A DNA stretch of 64,000 nt from SKVR01 sp964453995 (GTDB lineage Bacteria; Bacteroidota; Bacteroidia; Bacteroidales; UBA7960), in contig CAYVQC010000017.1 in the NCBI GenBank assembly GCA_964453995.1, positions 1-64,000 on the forward strand. Direction: 5' to 3'. Positions 49,785-58,431 of the stretch are shown one piece after another. Under the pieces are notes generated by a model that did not search any database, had not been told where the DNA came from, and was given only the letters and a program-made list of their open reading frames with translations. Position 1 is the first letter of the stretch, and every line of letters begins with the position of its first letter. The position numbers were made by a program, and so were the translations under genes.

Positions 49785-52325
49785 TTATTGTTTCATGATC
49801 CGTGCAGTAAACCTTCCTAAGTCATCCTGCAGGCTTACCATGTAAATACCCGCCGGAAAGTGAGTTATATCAATAGTAACAACTCCGGGGTTTATATGGT
49901 TCTGCCAGATCACCTGTCCCGACAGATTCATAACCGACAGCTGGGCCTCTGTATTGCCATGATGCACCACATGCAGGTTGCCGGCCGAAGGATTAGGGTA
50001 TACCTGGAATTCCGTTTGGCTATTATCTGCTATTCCGGTTCCCGGAAGTACAGTAACTGAAAAACTTTGTGTAACTGTTTTACCGTTGGAAATCGCTTGT
50101 AACATTATTTCTGCTTCCCCACTTTGGTCCTGAGCAAAGGTGAGTACCAGATCAGAACCGGTCAGGCTGGCTTGCAGAAGGTCAGGATTGGAATTATCTG
50201 CTATGGAAACAACAATCTGCTCATCATTGTCGTCGGGGTCTGAAAAAACATCTGAAACGTCTATGGTAAGGGGTTCTGAATTTATATCCACAGTAATATC
50301 ATCTACCGGGTTGGCTGCCACCGGGGCCAAATCGGGTGTAACATAAATGTGATCAGCGGCAAAATAGGCAGGTGTGTTCATGCCCCATTCACCCACATCG
50401 CTTGAGCTGAGTGTAAATAAAAGACTGTCAACTTTTCCCAGGGTGCTGAGTTCTACCCATTGCCAGGTTTGGATGATATAATCTTTGGTGTTGTCTTCGA
50501 AACGGTAGTCGGCAAGATAGTAGTCTATGGTGGCTGTTTCGTTGCCATTTTTCATGCCTGTTACGGATAATTTGAGCCAATCGGGATCATCACCGGTTTC
50601 ACCCCCGAATTTTTTGGAAAAATCATCGCCATACATCATGGCTAAAGCAGTATAGGTGGCATTGGTTATAAACATTCCTTTGATTTGATGGGCCGAAGAG
50701 TTGATGTATGTGAGTGATGAAGCGGGGAAGGATAGGTAGTTCATGGCGTAGATGCCCGGGTTTTCGGCGGTGCCATCAATGGCGGCACCGGTGATGGCGC
50801 TGTATTGGTTGATCCAGCCGGGGGTGGTATTATCAGAAATATTGGAATATGCCCATCCTGACCATACGCCCCATTCTGTATTGTAGGAATTGGGAAAATA
50901 GGAAAGCCCTGAGGAAAATCCGCCACTTTCATCGGAACCATTCCAGAAGCTTTCCTCCGGAAGGGATAAATTGCTGAAATCGGCCAGTTCATAATCCCCC
51001 TGTATTGTGGGCATCACGCCAACTGCGAATGCAACTTCTGCTACAACATCATCCAGGGTTGCCTGGATACGGATGTTGGTTTGCCCGGGTTCTGCAGGGG
51101 TAATGGTAAGAGTATTTCCATCAATACTTAATTGGGCAACTGAGGGGAAAGCATTGAGGGAAACCTCAAAGATCGGGTTCGCCTCGTTTTCGTATGCAAA
51201 AAATTCTCCCAGATCGAAGACAAGCGGTTCGTCACCTGCATATCCCATGATGTTTGAAGTGGGAAGAGCGGTAATCGCTGGTGGCTCAGGTGTTATTCTT
51301 ACAATGGGTCTGGCAAACCCAAGCATGTAAGCTTCGTTTCCCTCTCCAAATTGTGTAATATCTCCATTCGCATGAATATAAGTAAGCCAGTCTGTGTCCT
51401 CAGTTGTTGATCCGATGGGTTGGTAGTTTGGATTTTCTCCTTCAATGCCATTCCACATGGCCAAAAATTTATCCGGAAACCCATTGATGGTGAAAAGCAC
51501 ATTGCCGGCATCATCAATAGCCAGGTCATAGGCCCCGGCTGGCAGAATGCTCAGGATTGTGGCCTGTTCAGGAGTGAGAAAAGGATTTTCAGAGTTGCTG
51601 ATTACTTCAGCAATATCTTCAGCCTCAAATCGCATCAGAACATTGTCGTCAGAAAAAAAGTAAGTGGCATAATAAAGGTTTCCCTGTGCATCAAGGTCAA
51701 AACCCGCTGGGCTACCACCTGTTTCAATGATTTTGCGATGATTGTCTGCTACAGTATCCAGCAGGTAAATGCCGTTGGGATCACCCCAGGGGGCACCAGA
51801 TGCCAGGATGGCATTTTGTGCAAATGTCAACGATACATTTCCGGGCAATGTTGCCATATGATTCCATGTACCCGATGCAATATCGATTTTAAATATCCGG
51901 TCGTCGGTATTTCCTGAAACGGTAAACCCGGCCCAAAGCTGACTTCCATCAGGTGAAACTGTCAGAAAAGAAGGCCATGAGGGATAGTCGGAAGGTTTGT
52001 TGGTGGTAAATACCTCTTCGCCATTTTCCATGTCAAAACCAATAATTGTATTGCCGGAATTTACGTACAAAATGTTTTCAAATACGTCAAAGGATGAAAA
52101 CGTGTCATAATCAGGAAGTATTTCCTCCACCTGGTAGCCTTGTGCCGGTTGCAGGTAAGGTTGTGCCTTGGGGGATATGGCACCTGTGATGAGAAGCACC
52201 ATCGTAAGGATAAAGGGAGTAATTTCCTTTGAAAAAAGGATTTTGTTTTTGGGAAACATTTTCTTGCAGTGAGATTTTCTCACTGTGTTGTTTTTTGTGA
52301 AAGGGTAACGCGATAAACCATTCAT
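49785..52325 (-). CDS. T9SS-sorted surface protein with propeller and DUF4465-like domain
   Basis: An 846-residue exported protein, first in the cobalamin operon. The signal peptide is best explained from the Met at codon 23 (52259), though 52325 remains possible. Residues about 60-350 look like propeller repeats (YVNSGNTIIGFDMENGEEVF, YLLDTVADNHRKIIETGG). Two Ig-like segments follow, with a DUF4465-like domain between them (WNGSDESGGFSSGLSYFPNS, YAMNYLSFPASSLTYINSSA). The tail FQVYPNPSAGNLHVVHHGN to the C-terminus is a T9SS sorting domain. Likely role: surface capture of corrinoid, from operon context. Confidence 0.7.
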   Translation of the reverse strand: MNGLSRYPFTKNNTVRKSHCKKMFPKNKILFSKEITPFILTMVLLITGAISPKAQPYLQPAQGYQVEEILPDYDTFSSFDVFENILYVNSGNTIIGFDMENGEEVFTTNKPSDYPSWPSFLTVSPDGSQLWAGFTVSGNTDDRIFKIDIASGTWNHMATLPGNVSLTFAQNAILASGAPWGDPNGIYLLDTVADNHRKIIETGGSPAGFDLDAQGNLYYATYFFSDDNVLMRFEAEDIAEVISNSENPFLTPEQATILSILPAGAYDLAIDDAGNVLFTINGFPDKFLAMWNGIEGENPNYQPIGSTTEDTDWLTYIHANGDITQFGEGNEAYMLGFARPIVRITPEPPAITALPTSNIMGYAGDEPLVFDLGEFFAYENEANPIFEVSLNAFPSVAQLSIDGNTLTITPAEPGQTNIRIQATLDDVVAEVAFAVGVMPTIQGDYELADFSNLSLPEESFWNGSDESGGFSSGLSYFPNSYNTEWGVWSGWAYSNISDNTTPGWINQYSAITGAAIDGTAENPGIYAMNYLSFPASSLTYINSSAHQIKGMFITNATYTALAMMYGDDFSKKFGGETGDDPDWLKLSVTGMKNGNETATIDYYLADYRFEDNTKDYIIQTWQWVELSTLGKVDSLLFTLSSSDVGEWGMNTPAYFAADHIYVTPDLAPVAANPVDDITVDINSEPLTIDVSDVFSDPDDNDEQIVVSIADNSNPDLLQASLTGSDLVLTFAQDQSGEAEIMLQAISNGKTVTQSFSVTVLPGTGIADNSQTEFQVYPNPSAGNLHVVHHGNTEAQLSVMNLSGQVIWQNHINPGVVTIDITHFPAGIYMVSLQDDLGRFTARIMKQ
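52267..52285 (-). other. Hairpin just upstream of an alternative start, possible riboswitch output
   Basis: CAGTGAG (52267-52273) and CTCACTG (52279-52285) form a perfect 7-bp stem eight bases upstream of the in-frame ATG at 52259. If translation begins there, this stem could control access to the start. If it begins at 52325, the hairpin is inside the coding sequence. Confidence 0.35.
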
Positions 52326-52459
52326 TTTTTATAGATTAAATAATTAATAAATGGTAACCCGCGGGATAGAAAATCAGAGAGGAATCCTGGGAATAGTACG
52401 TGCAGGAATTTCAATCTGTGGCTTTTCACCCGAAAGCTACTTGTTGATGTAACAGATTT

Positions 52460-52620
52460 GGCAGGTCTTCTGACTTTCCCTGTTGGTCAGCTCCTTCCCA
52501 TTCCGCAGGGCGAAACAGTGGATTAACGCTGGCAACAATTGCCGCTTGCGCGGCATGGGATTACAGCTACGGGGATAGTTCCGGATTTGCACCGGATTCC
52601 CTTTTCATCTGAAAAGAACC
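52460..52620 (-). promoter_or_regulatory. Cobalamin riboswitch
   Basis: Read on the minus strand the segment begins with GGTTCTTTTCAGATGAAAAG, contains the conserved GGTGCAAATCC core and GTAGCTGTAATCCC, then a variable hairpin, CCACTG (the B12-box region) and GGGAAGGAGC, and ends AGTCAGAAGACCTGCC, the cobalamin-box consensus. It heads the operon of two T9SS proteins, BtuB and the BtuG-like protein, and would switch expression off when adenosyl- or aquocobalamin is abundant. The riboswitch ends 134 bases before the first possible start. Confidence 0.95.
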
Positions 52621-52631
52621 AAATCAGTAGG

Positions 52632-52639
52632 CAAAGATA
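52632..52639 (-). promoter_or_regulatory. Putative promoter of the cobalamin operon
   Basis: TATCTTTG on the minus strand matches the -7 consensus and ends 12 bases before the riboswitch, where a start site near 52626 is expected. A TTG lies too close (13 bases) to serve as a standard -33 element. Confidence 0.5.
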
Positions 52640-52876
52640 GCATTTTAATGATCAAGTATTTTTGGGTTTTTAATAATTAAAATCAGCTTTCTGCTCTTTT
52701 GCCTGGTTTTGCTGGTGAAGCCGGGAGTTATGATGTCAGAAATATCGGTTTTTGCAGCATGATGTTTTGACTGATTTTGGGAAATCCTTTTTAAGAGAAT
52801 TTGTTCGTATAAAAAAACTATATTTTTACTATTTTTTTTGTTTTGTTTTTCAAAGCATAAGAATACAAAAGGATAA

Positions 52877-53167
52877 TTGTGCCGGAGGTTTTTTGCAAGG
52901 CCATCAAATCAGCAGAAGGCGATTTTTTTTGAAACAGAGGAAATTGTGTTTTACCCTTTCCCGGCGAGTGTTCAAGATTATGATGATTGTTTTTCACCTT
53001 TTAAGGCTTCCTGGATTGGCACCAGGATTGTTGAAACAGATTCGGGAGTTGCAATTATTTTCAATAAAAACGATGAGCTCATTGAAATCCATACCCAGGC
53101 CCAGCTTGATGACGAGTGGACCGCCTATCAAAATGATAATGATGGGATTCTCATTAAAGCAGGGTAG
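52877..53167 (+). CDS. Small uncharacterised protein, start uncertain
   Basis: A 96-codon frame whose last 75 residues look like a genuine protein (EEIVFYPFPASVQDYDDCF, SGVAIIFNKNDELIEIHTQA). The beginning is doubtful: a TTG start gives an Arg-rich leader, while the +2 frame from the GTG at 52879 gives VPEVFCKAIKSAEGDFF and then runs out of frame in a T8 run (about 52921-52929). One extra T there would explain it. No function recognised and no promoter seen; 52641-52876 holds nothing else. Confidence 0.45.
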   Translation: MCRRFFARPSNQQKAIFFETEEIVFYPFPASVQDYDDCFSPFKASWIGTRIVETDSGVAIIFNKNDELIEIHTQAQLDDEWTAYQNDNDGILIKAG

Positions 53168-53229
53168 AAGTGAAGTAAGAAAAATTGTTTTACAATAGCC
53201 GAGCCGGCAGGAGGGGGTCTATAAATCCA

Positions 53230-53256
53230 AACGACTGCTGGAATTCAGCAGTCGTT
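53230..53256. terminator. Bidirectional hairpin between convergent genes
   Basis: AACGACTGCTG (53230-53240) and CAGCAGTCGTT (53246-53256) form a perfect 11-bp stem around GAATT. It sits between the small plus-strand gene and the end of nrfA. T-tracts are weak on both sides (TTTGGATTT on the minus strand), so termination efficiency is uncertain. Confidence 0.55.
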
Positions 53257-53343
53257 AGACACGTGTTTCATTGGGATTGCCTTGCTGCTTAAAGGTCAGC
53301 AGGCTCTTTCTAAGCAATCTCTTTTGTTATTGATGAATTAATC

Positions 53344-54786
53344 CTAGCGGGATGAAAGCCACTGGGGCAATACATTTTCTTTAAACTCTTCTTTCATTTC
53401 ACGTTGTTTCTCCATATCCAGACCAATATACTCCTGGGCTTTGGCTTTGGTTGATATGTCGGGCATATCTATTGGATATTCTTCACCGTATTTGCCAAAC
53501 AAGCCGGCAAGAATGATGCGGGCTTCCTGGCTCTTTTGTATGGAGGTACCCAAAACCCTTAGGGCTTCATTGGGTGAGTGTATTCCATAACCATTTGCTG
53601 CTGCTACCCAGTCCCAGCGCCATTGTGCATGACGGATAAGCTGCAGTACCTCTTCCATTTCTTCTTCTGTTGCTCCAAACTCCCAGGCTTTTCCTGCTTC
53701 AATATGGGTTTGAGCAAGGTTTTTTTCAACGATACGACGCAATTCGGAGATTTTATCCTGCCGATCATACACATTGGCAATGAGTGTTTCTTCGCTTTCG
53801 CGGTGACATACCTGGCAGGTACCTTCCACATTCTGCAAAGGGCTGGTGATATGATGATCAGTAAATTTCATTCCACCTTCACGACTGTAGGGCATGTGGC
53901 AGTCGGCACAGGAAACCCCTCTTTGGGCATGTATTCCTGTTTTGTAAAGCTCATAATCGGGGTGTTGGGCTTTCAGCATTGGCGTCTTGCTGATACTGTG
54001 CACCCAGTCTGTGTGGCCTACGCTGTCCAGATATACTTCCATTTCATCTGCCGAATAACCCTGATCCCATGGGAATATAAGGTAGTTGTCTTCGCCGAAA
54101 TAATATTCTACGTGGCATTGGGCGCATACCAGCGAGCGCATTTCCTGGAGGGTGGCATTTTCAATGTCTATTCCCTGGCGTTCAAATGCTTCCACAAGAG
54201 CAGGCCTTGTAATGCGCAGGTTCATGGTTTCGGGGTCATGGCAGTCCTGGCAACCAATGTGGTTGAGGACTTCGGGGCCCAGCTCTTTAAAACCGCTGGC
54301 ATAAAATTCTGCCACTCCCATTTCGTTCATCAGGCGGGGAACATCGGTGCTTTTACAGGTCCAGCAGGTGGCAGGCATGGGGCCGGTGGTCCTTAAGGTG
54401 TTGCGGATGTCTACTACTGAATAGTAGTGTCCTCTGCCCTGGTTGTAATCGCGCGAAAAAGGATAGCCCGCCCACATTACTACCATTTCAGGATACCTTT
54501 CCAGGTAATCAATCATCGCTGAACCCACATATTTGCTGCGAAAACTGGTGTCGGCAGTGTTGAGGTATGTCTGGTATTGCCGTGGAAAGTTTTCTCCCCA
54601 TACCGCATTGTTGGGCTCCCATTCGGGTATGGGGTTTACCATTTGAAAATAGAGCTGTGCCTCACTGCGCCGCTCTACAATGGAAGATGCCAGTAAGCCT
54701 ATCAGGAAAACGATAACCACGGTGACAAAAAATAACACCCAGCCCAGCCAGGGTTTCTCTTCAGTAAGTTCTCTGATTGTTTTCAT
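53344..54786 (-). CDS. nrfA: Cytochrome c nitrite reductase catalytic subunit NrfA
   Basis: A 480-residue pentahaem enzyme reducing nitrite to ammonium with six electrons. An N-terminal membrane helix (about 13-35) exports it. The catalytic haem site is CWTCK (141-145), the Lys-ligated form typical of NrfA, and four CxxCH sites follow: CQDCH (179), CAQCH (221), CADCH (293) and CQVCH (324). Further His ligands for bis-His haems are present, for example KFTDHHITSP. It lies 65 bases after nrfH and ends next to a hairpin. Confidence 0.96.
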   Translation of the reverse strand: MKTIRELTEEKPWLGWVLFFVTVVIVFLIGLLASSIVERRSEAQLYFQMVNPIPEWEPNNAVWGENFPRQYQTYLNTADTSFRSKYVGSAMIDYLERYPEMVVMWAGYPFSRDYNQGRGHYYSVVDIRNTLRTTGPMPATCWTCKSTDVPRLMNEMGVAEFYASGFKELGPEVLNHIGCQDCHDPETMNLRITRPALVEAFERQGIDIENATLQEMRSLVCAQCHVEYYFGEDNYLIFPWDQGYSADEMEVYLDSVGHTDWVHSISKTPMLKAQHPDYELYKTGIHAQRGVSCADCHMPYSREGGMKFTDHHITSPLQNVEGTCQVCHRESEETLIANVYDRQDKISELRRIVEKNLAQTHIEAGKAWEFGATEEEMEEVLQLIRHAQWRWDWVAAANGYGIHSPNEALRVLGTSIQKSQEARIILAGLFGKYGEEYPIDMPDISTKAKAQEYIGLDMEKQREMKEEFKENVLPQWLSSR

Positions 54787-54851
54787 ATTATGTTTTTTTG
54801 ATTAGGTGCTTTTATGGAAGATTTTGTTTTGAGCTCAATGTATGGGTTTGA

Positions 54852-55466
54852 TCAATTGTTTTGACCTGGGTTTTCAGGTCTGTCCATGAAGTTGTGCAGC
54901 CAATCGGGCATTACTGATGGCAGCCTTTCTACCAATGCATGCGGCGCTGCAGAAAGACTTCTTACTGTGCCATGGGGTGTTTCCTCATGACAATCCCAGC
55001 ATACCTTTCCTTTGTTCATGGCGGCCATATCGCCGGTAACTTCTACCAGGCTGGTCATTTCTACCAGGTCAAGATGGCAACGGATGCAATTCTCCTGGAC
55101 TACATTTGTGCCATGGCTTCTTATTTTAATAACCTGGGGCTCCCATCGCATGGTAAATACTGTGGCATGCCATAAGCCATCAGAAGCTTTGGTTTTGTAT
55201 TTCCTGAAAAAATTATCCTGGGGTACATGGCAATCTGAACATGTAGCTTCATGCCCATGGCTCCCCTTGGCCCATGAAGCATAATAGGGATACATAACAT
55301 GACAATTGATGCAGGTTTCCGGCTCGTCAGACAAATAGGATGTTGCATTGGAAACATGTACAACCAGCAAAAATAAACCAGTGAGGATACCCATAAGTGT
55401 GATCACTAAAAGCTTCCAGCTTATGGGGGGCTTTAAGAAAATGATTATTCTTTTCAGGGCTTTCAT
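54852..55466 (-). CDS. nrfH: Cytochrome c quinol dehydrogenase NrfH
   Basis: A 204-residue NapC/NirT-family membrane-anchored tetrahaem cytochrome that passes electrons from menaquinol to NrfA. One N-terminal transmembrane helix (about 17-38) is followed by CINCH (52-56), CSDCH (76-80), CIRCH (127-131) and CWDCH (156-160). It is somewhat longer than the typical 150-180 residues because of a C-terminal tail. nrfHA order is the usual one for this two-gene system. Confidence 0.95.
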   Translation of the reverse strand: MKALKRIIIFLKPPISWKLLVITLMGILTGLFLLVVHVSNATSYLSDEPETCINCHVMYPYYASWAKGSHGHEATCSDCHVPQDNFFRKYKTKASDGLWHATVFTMRWEPQVIKIRSHGTNVVQENCIRCHLDLVEMTSLVEVTGDMAAMNKGKVCWDCHEETPHGTVRSLSAAPHALVERLPSVMPDWLHNFMDRPENPGQNN

Positions 55467-55519
55467 TGCTATATATCTTTATATGTACGTTCGTCCGTTT
55501 AATTAGGATAATAAGTACT

Positions 55520-55551
55520 CAAATGTATATTAAAAGGGTCTAACTACCAAA
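55520..55551 (-). promoter_or_regulatory. Promoter of nrfHA
   Basis: On the minus strand TTG (55550-55548) and TACATTTG (55527-55520) lie 20 bases apart, matching the Bacteroidota consensus at both elements. The predicted start near 55514 leaves about 48 bases before the nrfH ATG. The rest of the 266-base divergent gap up to 55732 is AT-rich, with no promoter match for the plus-strand kinase. Confidence 0.7.
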
Positions 55552-55732
55552 GAAAGCCCTAAAAAAAAACTAATACGTATTCAGTCTAAATAAAGATTGT
55601 GGTGGATATAAAATGTATTTGTTTTGGAAAAAAAACCCTTCAAAAAATCCAAAACTTTAGATTAATCAATAATGTTTATTATTTTTGTTTTTTGTGAAAT
55701 TCTAATGCTAATTACGACCATTTAGGGCTTTT

Positions 55733-57916
55733 ATGTTCTCCAAACAAGCTATTTTCAGGATTATTCCTTTCGTTATATCTCTTCATGTTGCATTTTGTGG
55801 TGTTTCAAGGCCAGTAACTTCTGACCCTGAGCTCGATAGCCTTATGGGTATAATTGAGTCAGGCGAATCGTCTGATTCACTGTTGTATGAAACCTACTCC
55901 AGGCTTGCCTGGGAGTTGAAATCAGTGAATCCCCAGCAGGCTTTGGAATTTGCCCTGGAATCGTTGTCCCTTGCCGAGAAAATGAACCAGGATGATAAGG
56001 TGGCAGATGCACTTTCCAATATTGGGGTAATCTATTGGCAAATGGGAAGTTTTACACAAGCGCTCGATCACCATCTCGAAGCCCTCAGTCTTTATACCCT
56101 GGTAAATGACCCGGTTGGCATTGCCCGGTCAAACACCAATATCGGACTAATTTTTTCCGATCAAAGCTATTACGAGAAGGCTCTTGAATATTATTTCAGG
56201 GCATTGCTGTTGTACGAGCAAAATGAGCACAAAGCAGGCATGGCAGTGGTAATGAATAATATAGGTATGGTGTATGAGAGCCAAAAAGACTATGACCTTG
56301 CTGAGCGCTATCATTTACAATCCTTACAAATAAAGCAGGAAGCCAATGATATAAAAGGAATGTCATTTTCTTACAATAATCTCGGTCTGGTATACCAGGG
56401 AAAAAAGCAAATGGACAAAGCCAGGGATTATTTTTATAAAGCATTGGAGATAAGGGATTCATTGAATGATAAACGGGAAATTGCCACAACGGCCAGCAAC
56501 CTTGGTTACCTGCATTATCTGCAAAGTGATTATCCCAATGCCATGAGATTTCTTAACCGAGCCCGCGATCTTTATGAAGCTGTGGATGATAAAAGCGGAA
56601 TGTCCAAAACGTTAAATTATATTGGCCTGATTCATAAAAACAGAGGGCAGCTTACTGAAGCACGTTCTTTTTTTGAACGAAGCATGGAAATTGCAAAGGA
56701 AATTGGCCTCAATAGAATGATTGCCGAAAATTACAACCACCTTGCGGGGCTTATGGCCACTCTTGGCAATTACAGAACTGCCTACCAGTACCAGCAGCAG
56801 TTTATTGCCCTTAAGGATAGCCTTTACAGCGAAGATAGCCGAAGAAAGATTATTGAATTGCAATTGATGTATGACCGGGAGCAGAAGGAAAGTGAAATTC
56901 AACTGATCAGGAAAAACGAACAGATCAACATGCTTAGCTCGCAAAGAGATCGATTGCTTAGAAACTTCCTTATTGCAGGGGTTATGCTTATCCTTATATC
57001 GTTGTTTTTATTGTACAACAGGTTTCTTATTGCAAAAAATGCCAACCAATTGCTGGAAAAACAAAAGGATGAAATTTCTCAAACCAATAAAAAATTGGTA
57101 AGCCTTAATCATAACCTGTTGGAGCAGAAGAAGAAGTTTGAAGAACTCAACCATCAGCTCAATCTCTCAAACCAGAAGCTTGTAGAGTCGGAAAAACATC
57201 TCATTGAAGTAAATGCTACCAAGGACAAGTTTTTTTCTATCATCTCCCACGACCTTCGGAATCCTTTTGCTGCCATTGTAAGCTTTTCCAGGATATTAAA
57301 AAGAGACATGGCCAATCTCTCGCAAGAGGATATGAAAGAACTTGCCCTTGAACTTGACAAGTCGGTATTGAAAATCAACAATCTGCTTGAGAACCTCCTG
57401 CAATGGTCCAGGACACAAACCGGTAAGATCAAATATGAACCCGAATATATCGCCATTCATGAAATAGTTAAAGATAACATCTTACTATTTCGTAACAATG
57501 CCAATGAGAAGCAAATTACGCTCATCGACTCCGTAGATGACGATACCCCAGTTTGGGCTGACAAGAATATGACTGATACGGTCATCAGAAACCTGTTGTC
57601 CAATGCACTAAAATATACCGAACAGGGAGGGAAAATCGAGATAAAAAGCGATATCCACGATCATATGGTTTTCATATCAGTAATCGATAACGGAGTGGGC
57701 ATGACAGAGGAAAGCAAGAGCAAGATCTTCAGGGTAGACACCTTGCATTCAACCTATGGTACCATGGATGAAAAGGGTAGTGGTTTGGGGCTTTTGCTGT
57801 GTAAAGAGTTTGTGGAGAAACAAGGAGGCAATATTTCATTTGAAAGTGAACTGAATAAGGGCTCTGTTTTTACTTTCTCATTGCCCATTGAAAACAATAT
57901 TGGAAATACAGACTAA
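55733..57916 (+). CDS. TPR-repeat membrane histidine kinase
   Basis: A 727-residue sensor kinase. A signal peptide is followed by a periplasmic region of about seven tetratricopeptide repeats (50-360; for example SNIGVIYWQMGSFTQALDHH), a helix, a transmembrane segment at about 411-430, a long coiled coil (435-495), and a kinase core. His506 is in SIISHDLRNPFAAI; the ATPase domain has NLLSNALKY and GSGLGLLLCKEF. No response regulator is beside it. This architecture is common in Bacteroidota. It is divergent from nrfHA and could respond to the same conditions, but this is speculation. Confidence 0.92.
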   Translation: MFSKQAIFRIIPFVISLHVAFCGVSRPVTSDPELDSLMGIIESGESSDSLLYETYSRLAWELKSVNPQQALEFALESLSLAEKMNQDDKVADALSNIGVIYWQMGSFTQALDHHLEALSLYTLVNDPVGIARSNTNIGLIFSDQSYYEKALEYYFRALLLYEQNEHKAGMAVVMNNIGMVYESQKDYDLAERYHLQSLQIKQEANDIKGMSFSYNNLGLVYQGKKQMDKARDYFYKALEIRDSLNDKREIATTASNLGYLHYLQSDYPNAMRFLNRARDLYEAVDDKSGMSKTLNYIGLIHKNRGQLTEARSFFERSMEIAKEIGLNRMIAENYNHLAGLMATLGNYRTAYQYQQQFIALKDSLYSEDSRRKIIELQLMYDREQKESEIQLIRKNEQINMLSSQRDRLLRNFLIAGVMLILISLFLLYNRFLIAKNANQLLEKQKDEISQTNKKLVSLNHNLLEQKKKFEELNHQLNLSNQKLVESEKHLIEVNATKDKFFSIISHDLRNPFAAIVSFSRILKRDMANLSQEDMKELALELDKSVLKINNLLENLLQWSRTQTGKIKYEPEYIAIHEIVKDNILLFRNNANEKQITLIDSVDDDTPVWADKNMTDTVIRNLLSNALKYTEQGGKIEIKSDIHDHMVFISVIDNGVGMTEESKSKIFRVDTLHSTYGTMDEKGSGLGLLLCKEFVEKQGGNISFESELNKGSVFTFSLPIENNIGNTD

Positions 57917-58161
57917 ACTTTTTCACGATCATATCTTTACCTGTAGAGCACTCCGGGGGCAATAGGGTTTGGTGATTTTTCCTTTCCAAATGGTCTTTCA
58001 GCATGCAGCCCGGCGTTTACCATAGGAAGACTCGTCCTTGCGGGGTCAAAATAAAAGCCTAAACCTCAACAGATGTTGCATTTCGAATTGCACAGGGTGT
58101 GGGGTGTTTATCCAGTTTTAAAATATTTCACAGTGGGTTTAACGGGTAAAAATAATTGTTG
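57917..58161. other. Intergenic region, no gene seen
   Basis: About 245 bases between the kinase stop and the tRNA promoter. No open frame with coding character, no T-tailed hairpin and no TAnnTTTG match was found. The kinase transcript must end here by a mechanism not visible by eye. Confidence 0.4.
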
Positions 58162-58169
58162 TATATTTG
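58162..58169 (+). promoter_or_regulatory. Promoter element of tRNA-Leu
   Basis: TATATTTG matches the -7 consensus and lies 17 bases before the tRNA 5' end. The -33 region reads TTTA at about the right distance, a partial match. Confidence 0.5.
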
Positions 58170-58186
58170 CACTCCCAAATCAGCAC

Positions 58187-58268
58187 GCGGATGTGGCGTA
58201 ATTGGTAGCCGCGCCAGACTTAGGATCTGGTGCCGAAAGGCGTGGGGGTTCGAGTCCCTTCATCCGCA
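58187..58268 (+). tRNA. tRNA-Leu (anticodon UAG)
   Basis: An 82-base tRNA. The acceptor stem is GCGGATG (58187-58193) with CATCCGC (58261-58267) and discriminator A. The anticodon stem CCAGA/TCTGG encloses the loop CTTAGGA, giving anticodon TAG for Leu codon CUA (and CUN by wobble). A long variable arm (GCCGAAAGGC region) is the class II feature expected of leucine tRNAs, and the T arm has GGTTCGAGTCC. The CCA end is not encoded. Confidence 0.95.
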
Positions 58269-58290
58269 CAATTGTAATGTATGAGGTTTG

Positions 58291-58335
58291 CCCCGTAAGA
58301 TAAATTCAACAACAGGATCTAACGGGGTATTTTTT
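58291..58335 (+). terminator. Terminator after tRNA-Leu
   Basis: CCCCGTAAGAT (58291-58301) pairs with ATCTAACGGGG (58317-58327) with one mismatch, followed by TATTTTTT. It ends the tRNA transcript before the trigger factor gene. Confidence 0.8.
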
Positions 58336-58376
58336 ATTTCGTAATTTTATAATTTAATTGTATCATAGTATGTTAT

Positions 58377-58413
58377 GTTTTGCCTGGCTGGTTTGCCAGC
58401 AGCGTGGCAAAAC
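58377..58413 (+). other. Two-tier stem-loop in the trigger factor leader
   Basis: GTTTTGCC (58377-58384) pairs perfectly with GGCAAAAC (58406-58413). Inside it GCTGG (58387-58391) pairs with CCAGC (58396-58400) around TTTG. It ends 18 bases before the tig ATG. It may regulate translation, or may simply be a dispersed palindromic unit; no T-run follows. Confidence 0.5.
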
Positions 58414-58431
58414 CCATAAAAAAACAGGTGT

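Noticed and set aside
52752..53198. 148-codon plus-strand frame overlapping the small gene at 52877
   Set aside because: Its start is a Phe/Tyr-rich AT-derived stretch and the overlapping frame has far better protein character.
53578..54396. 272-codon plus-strand frame inside nrfA
   Set aside because: It is antisense to the haem-motif region of nrfA; its Cys/His richness mirrors the complementary codons and it has no start context.
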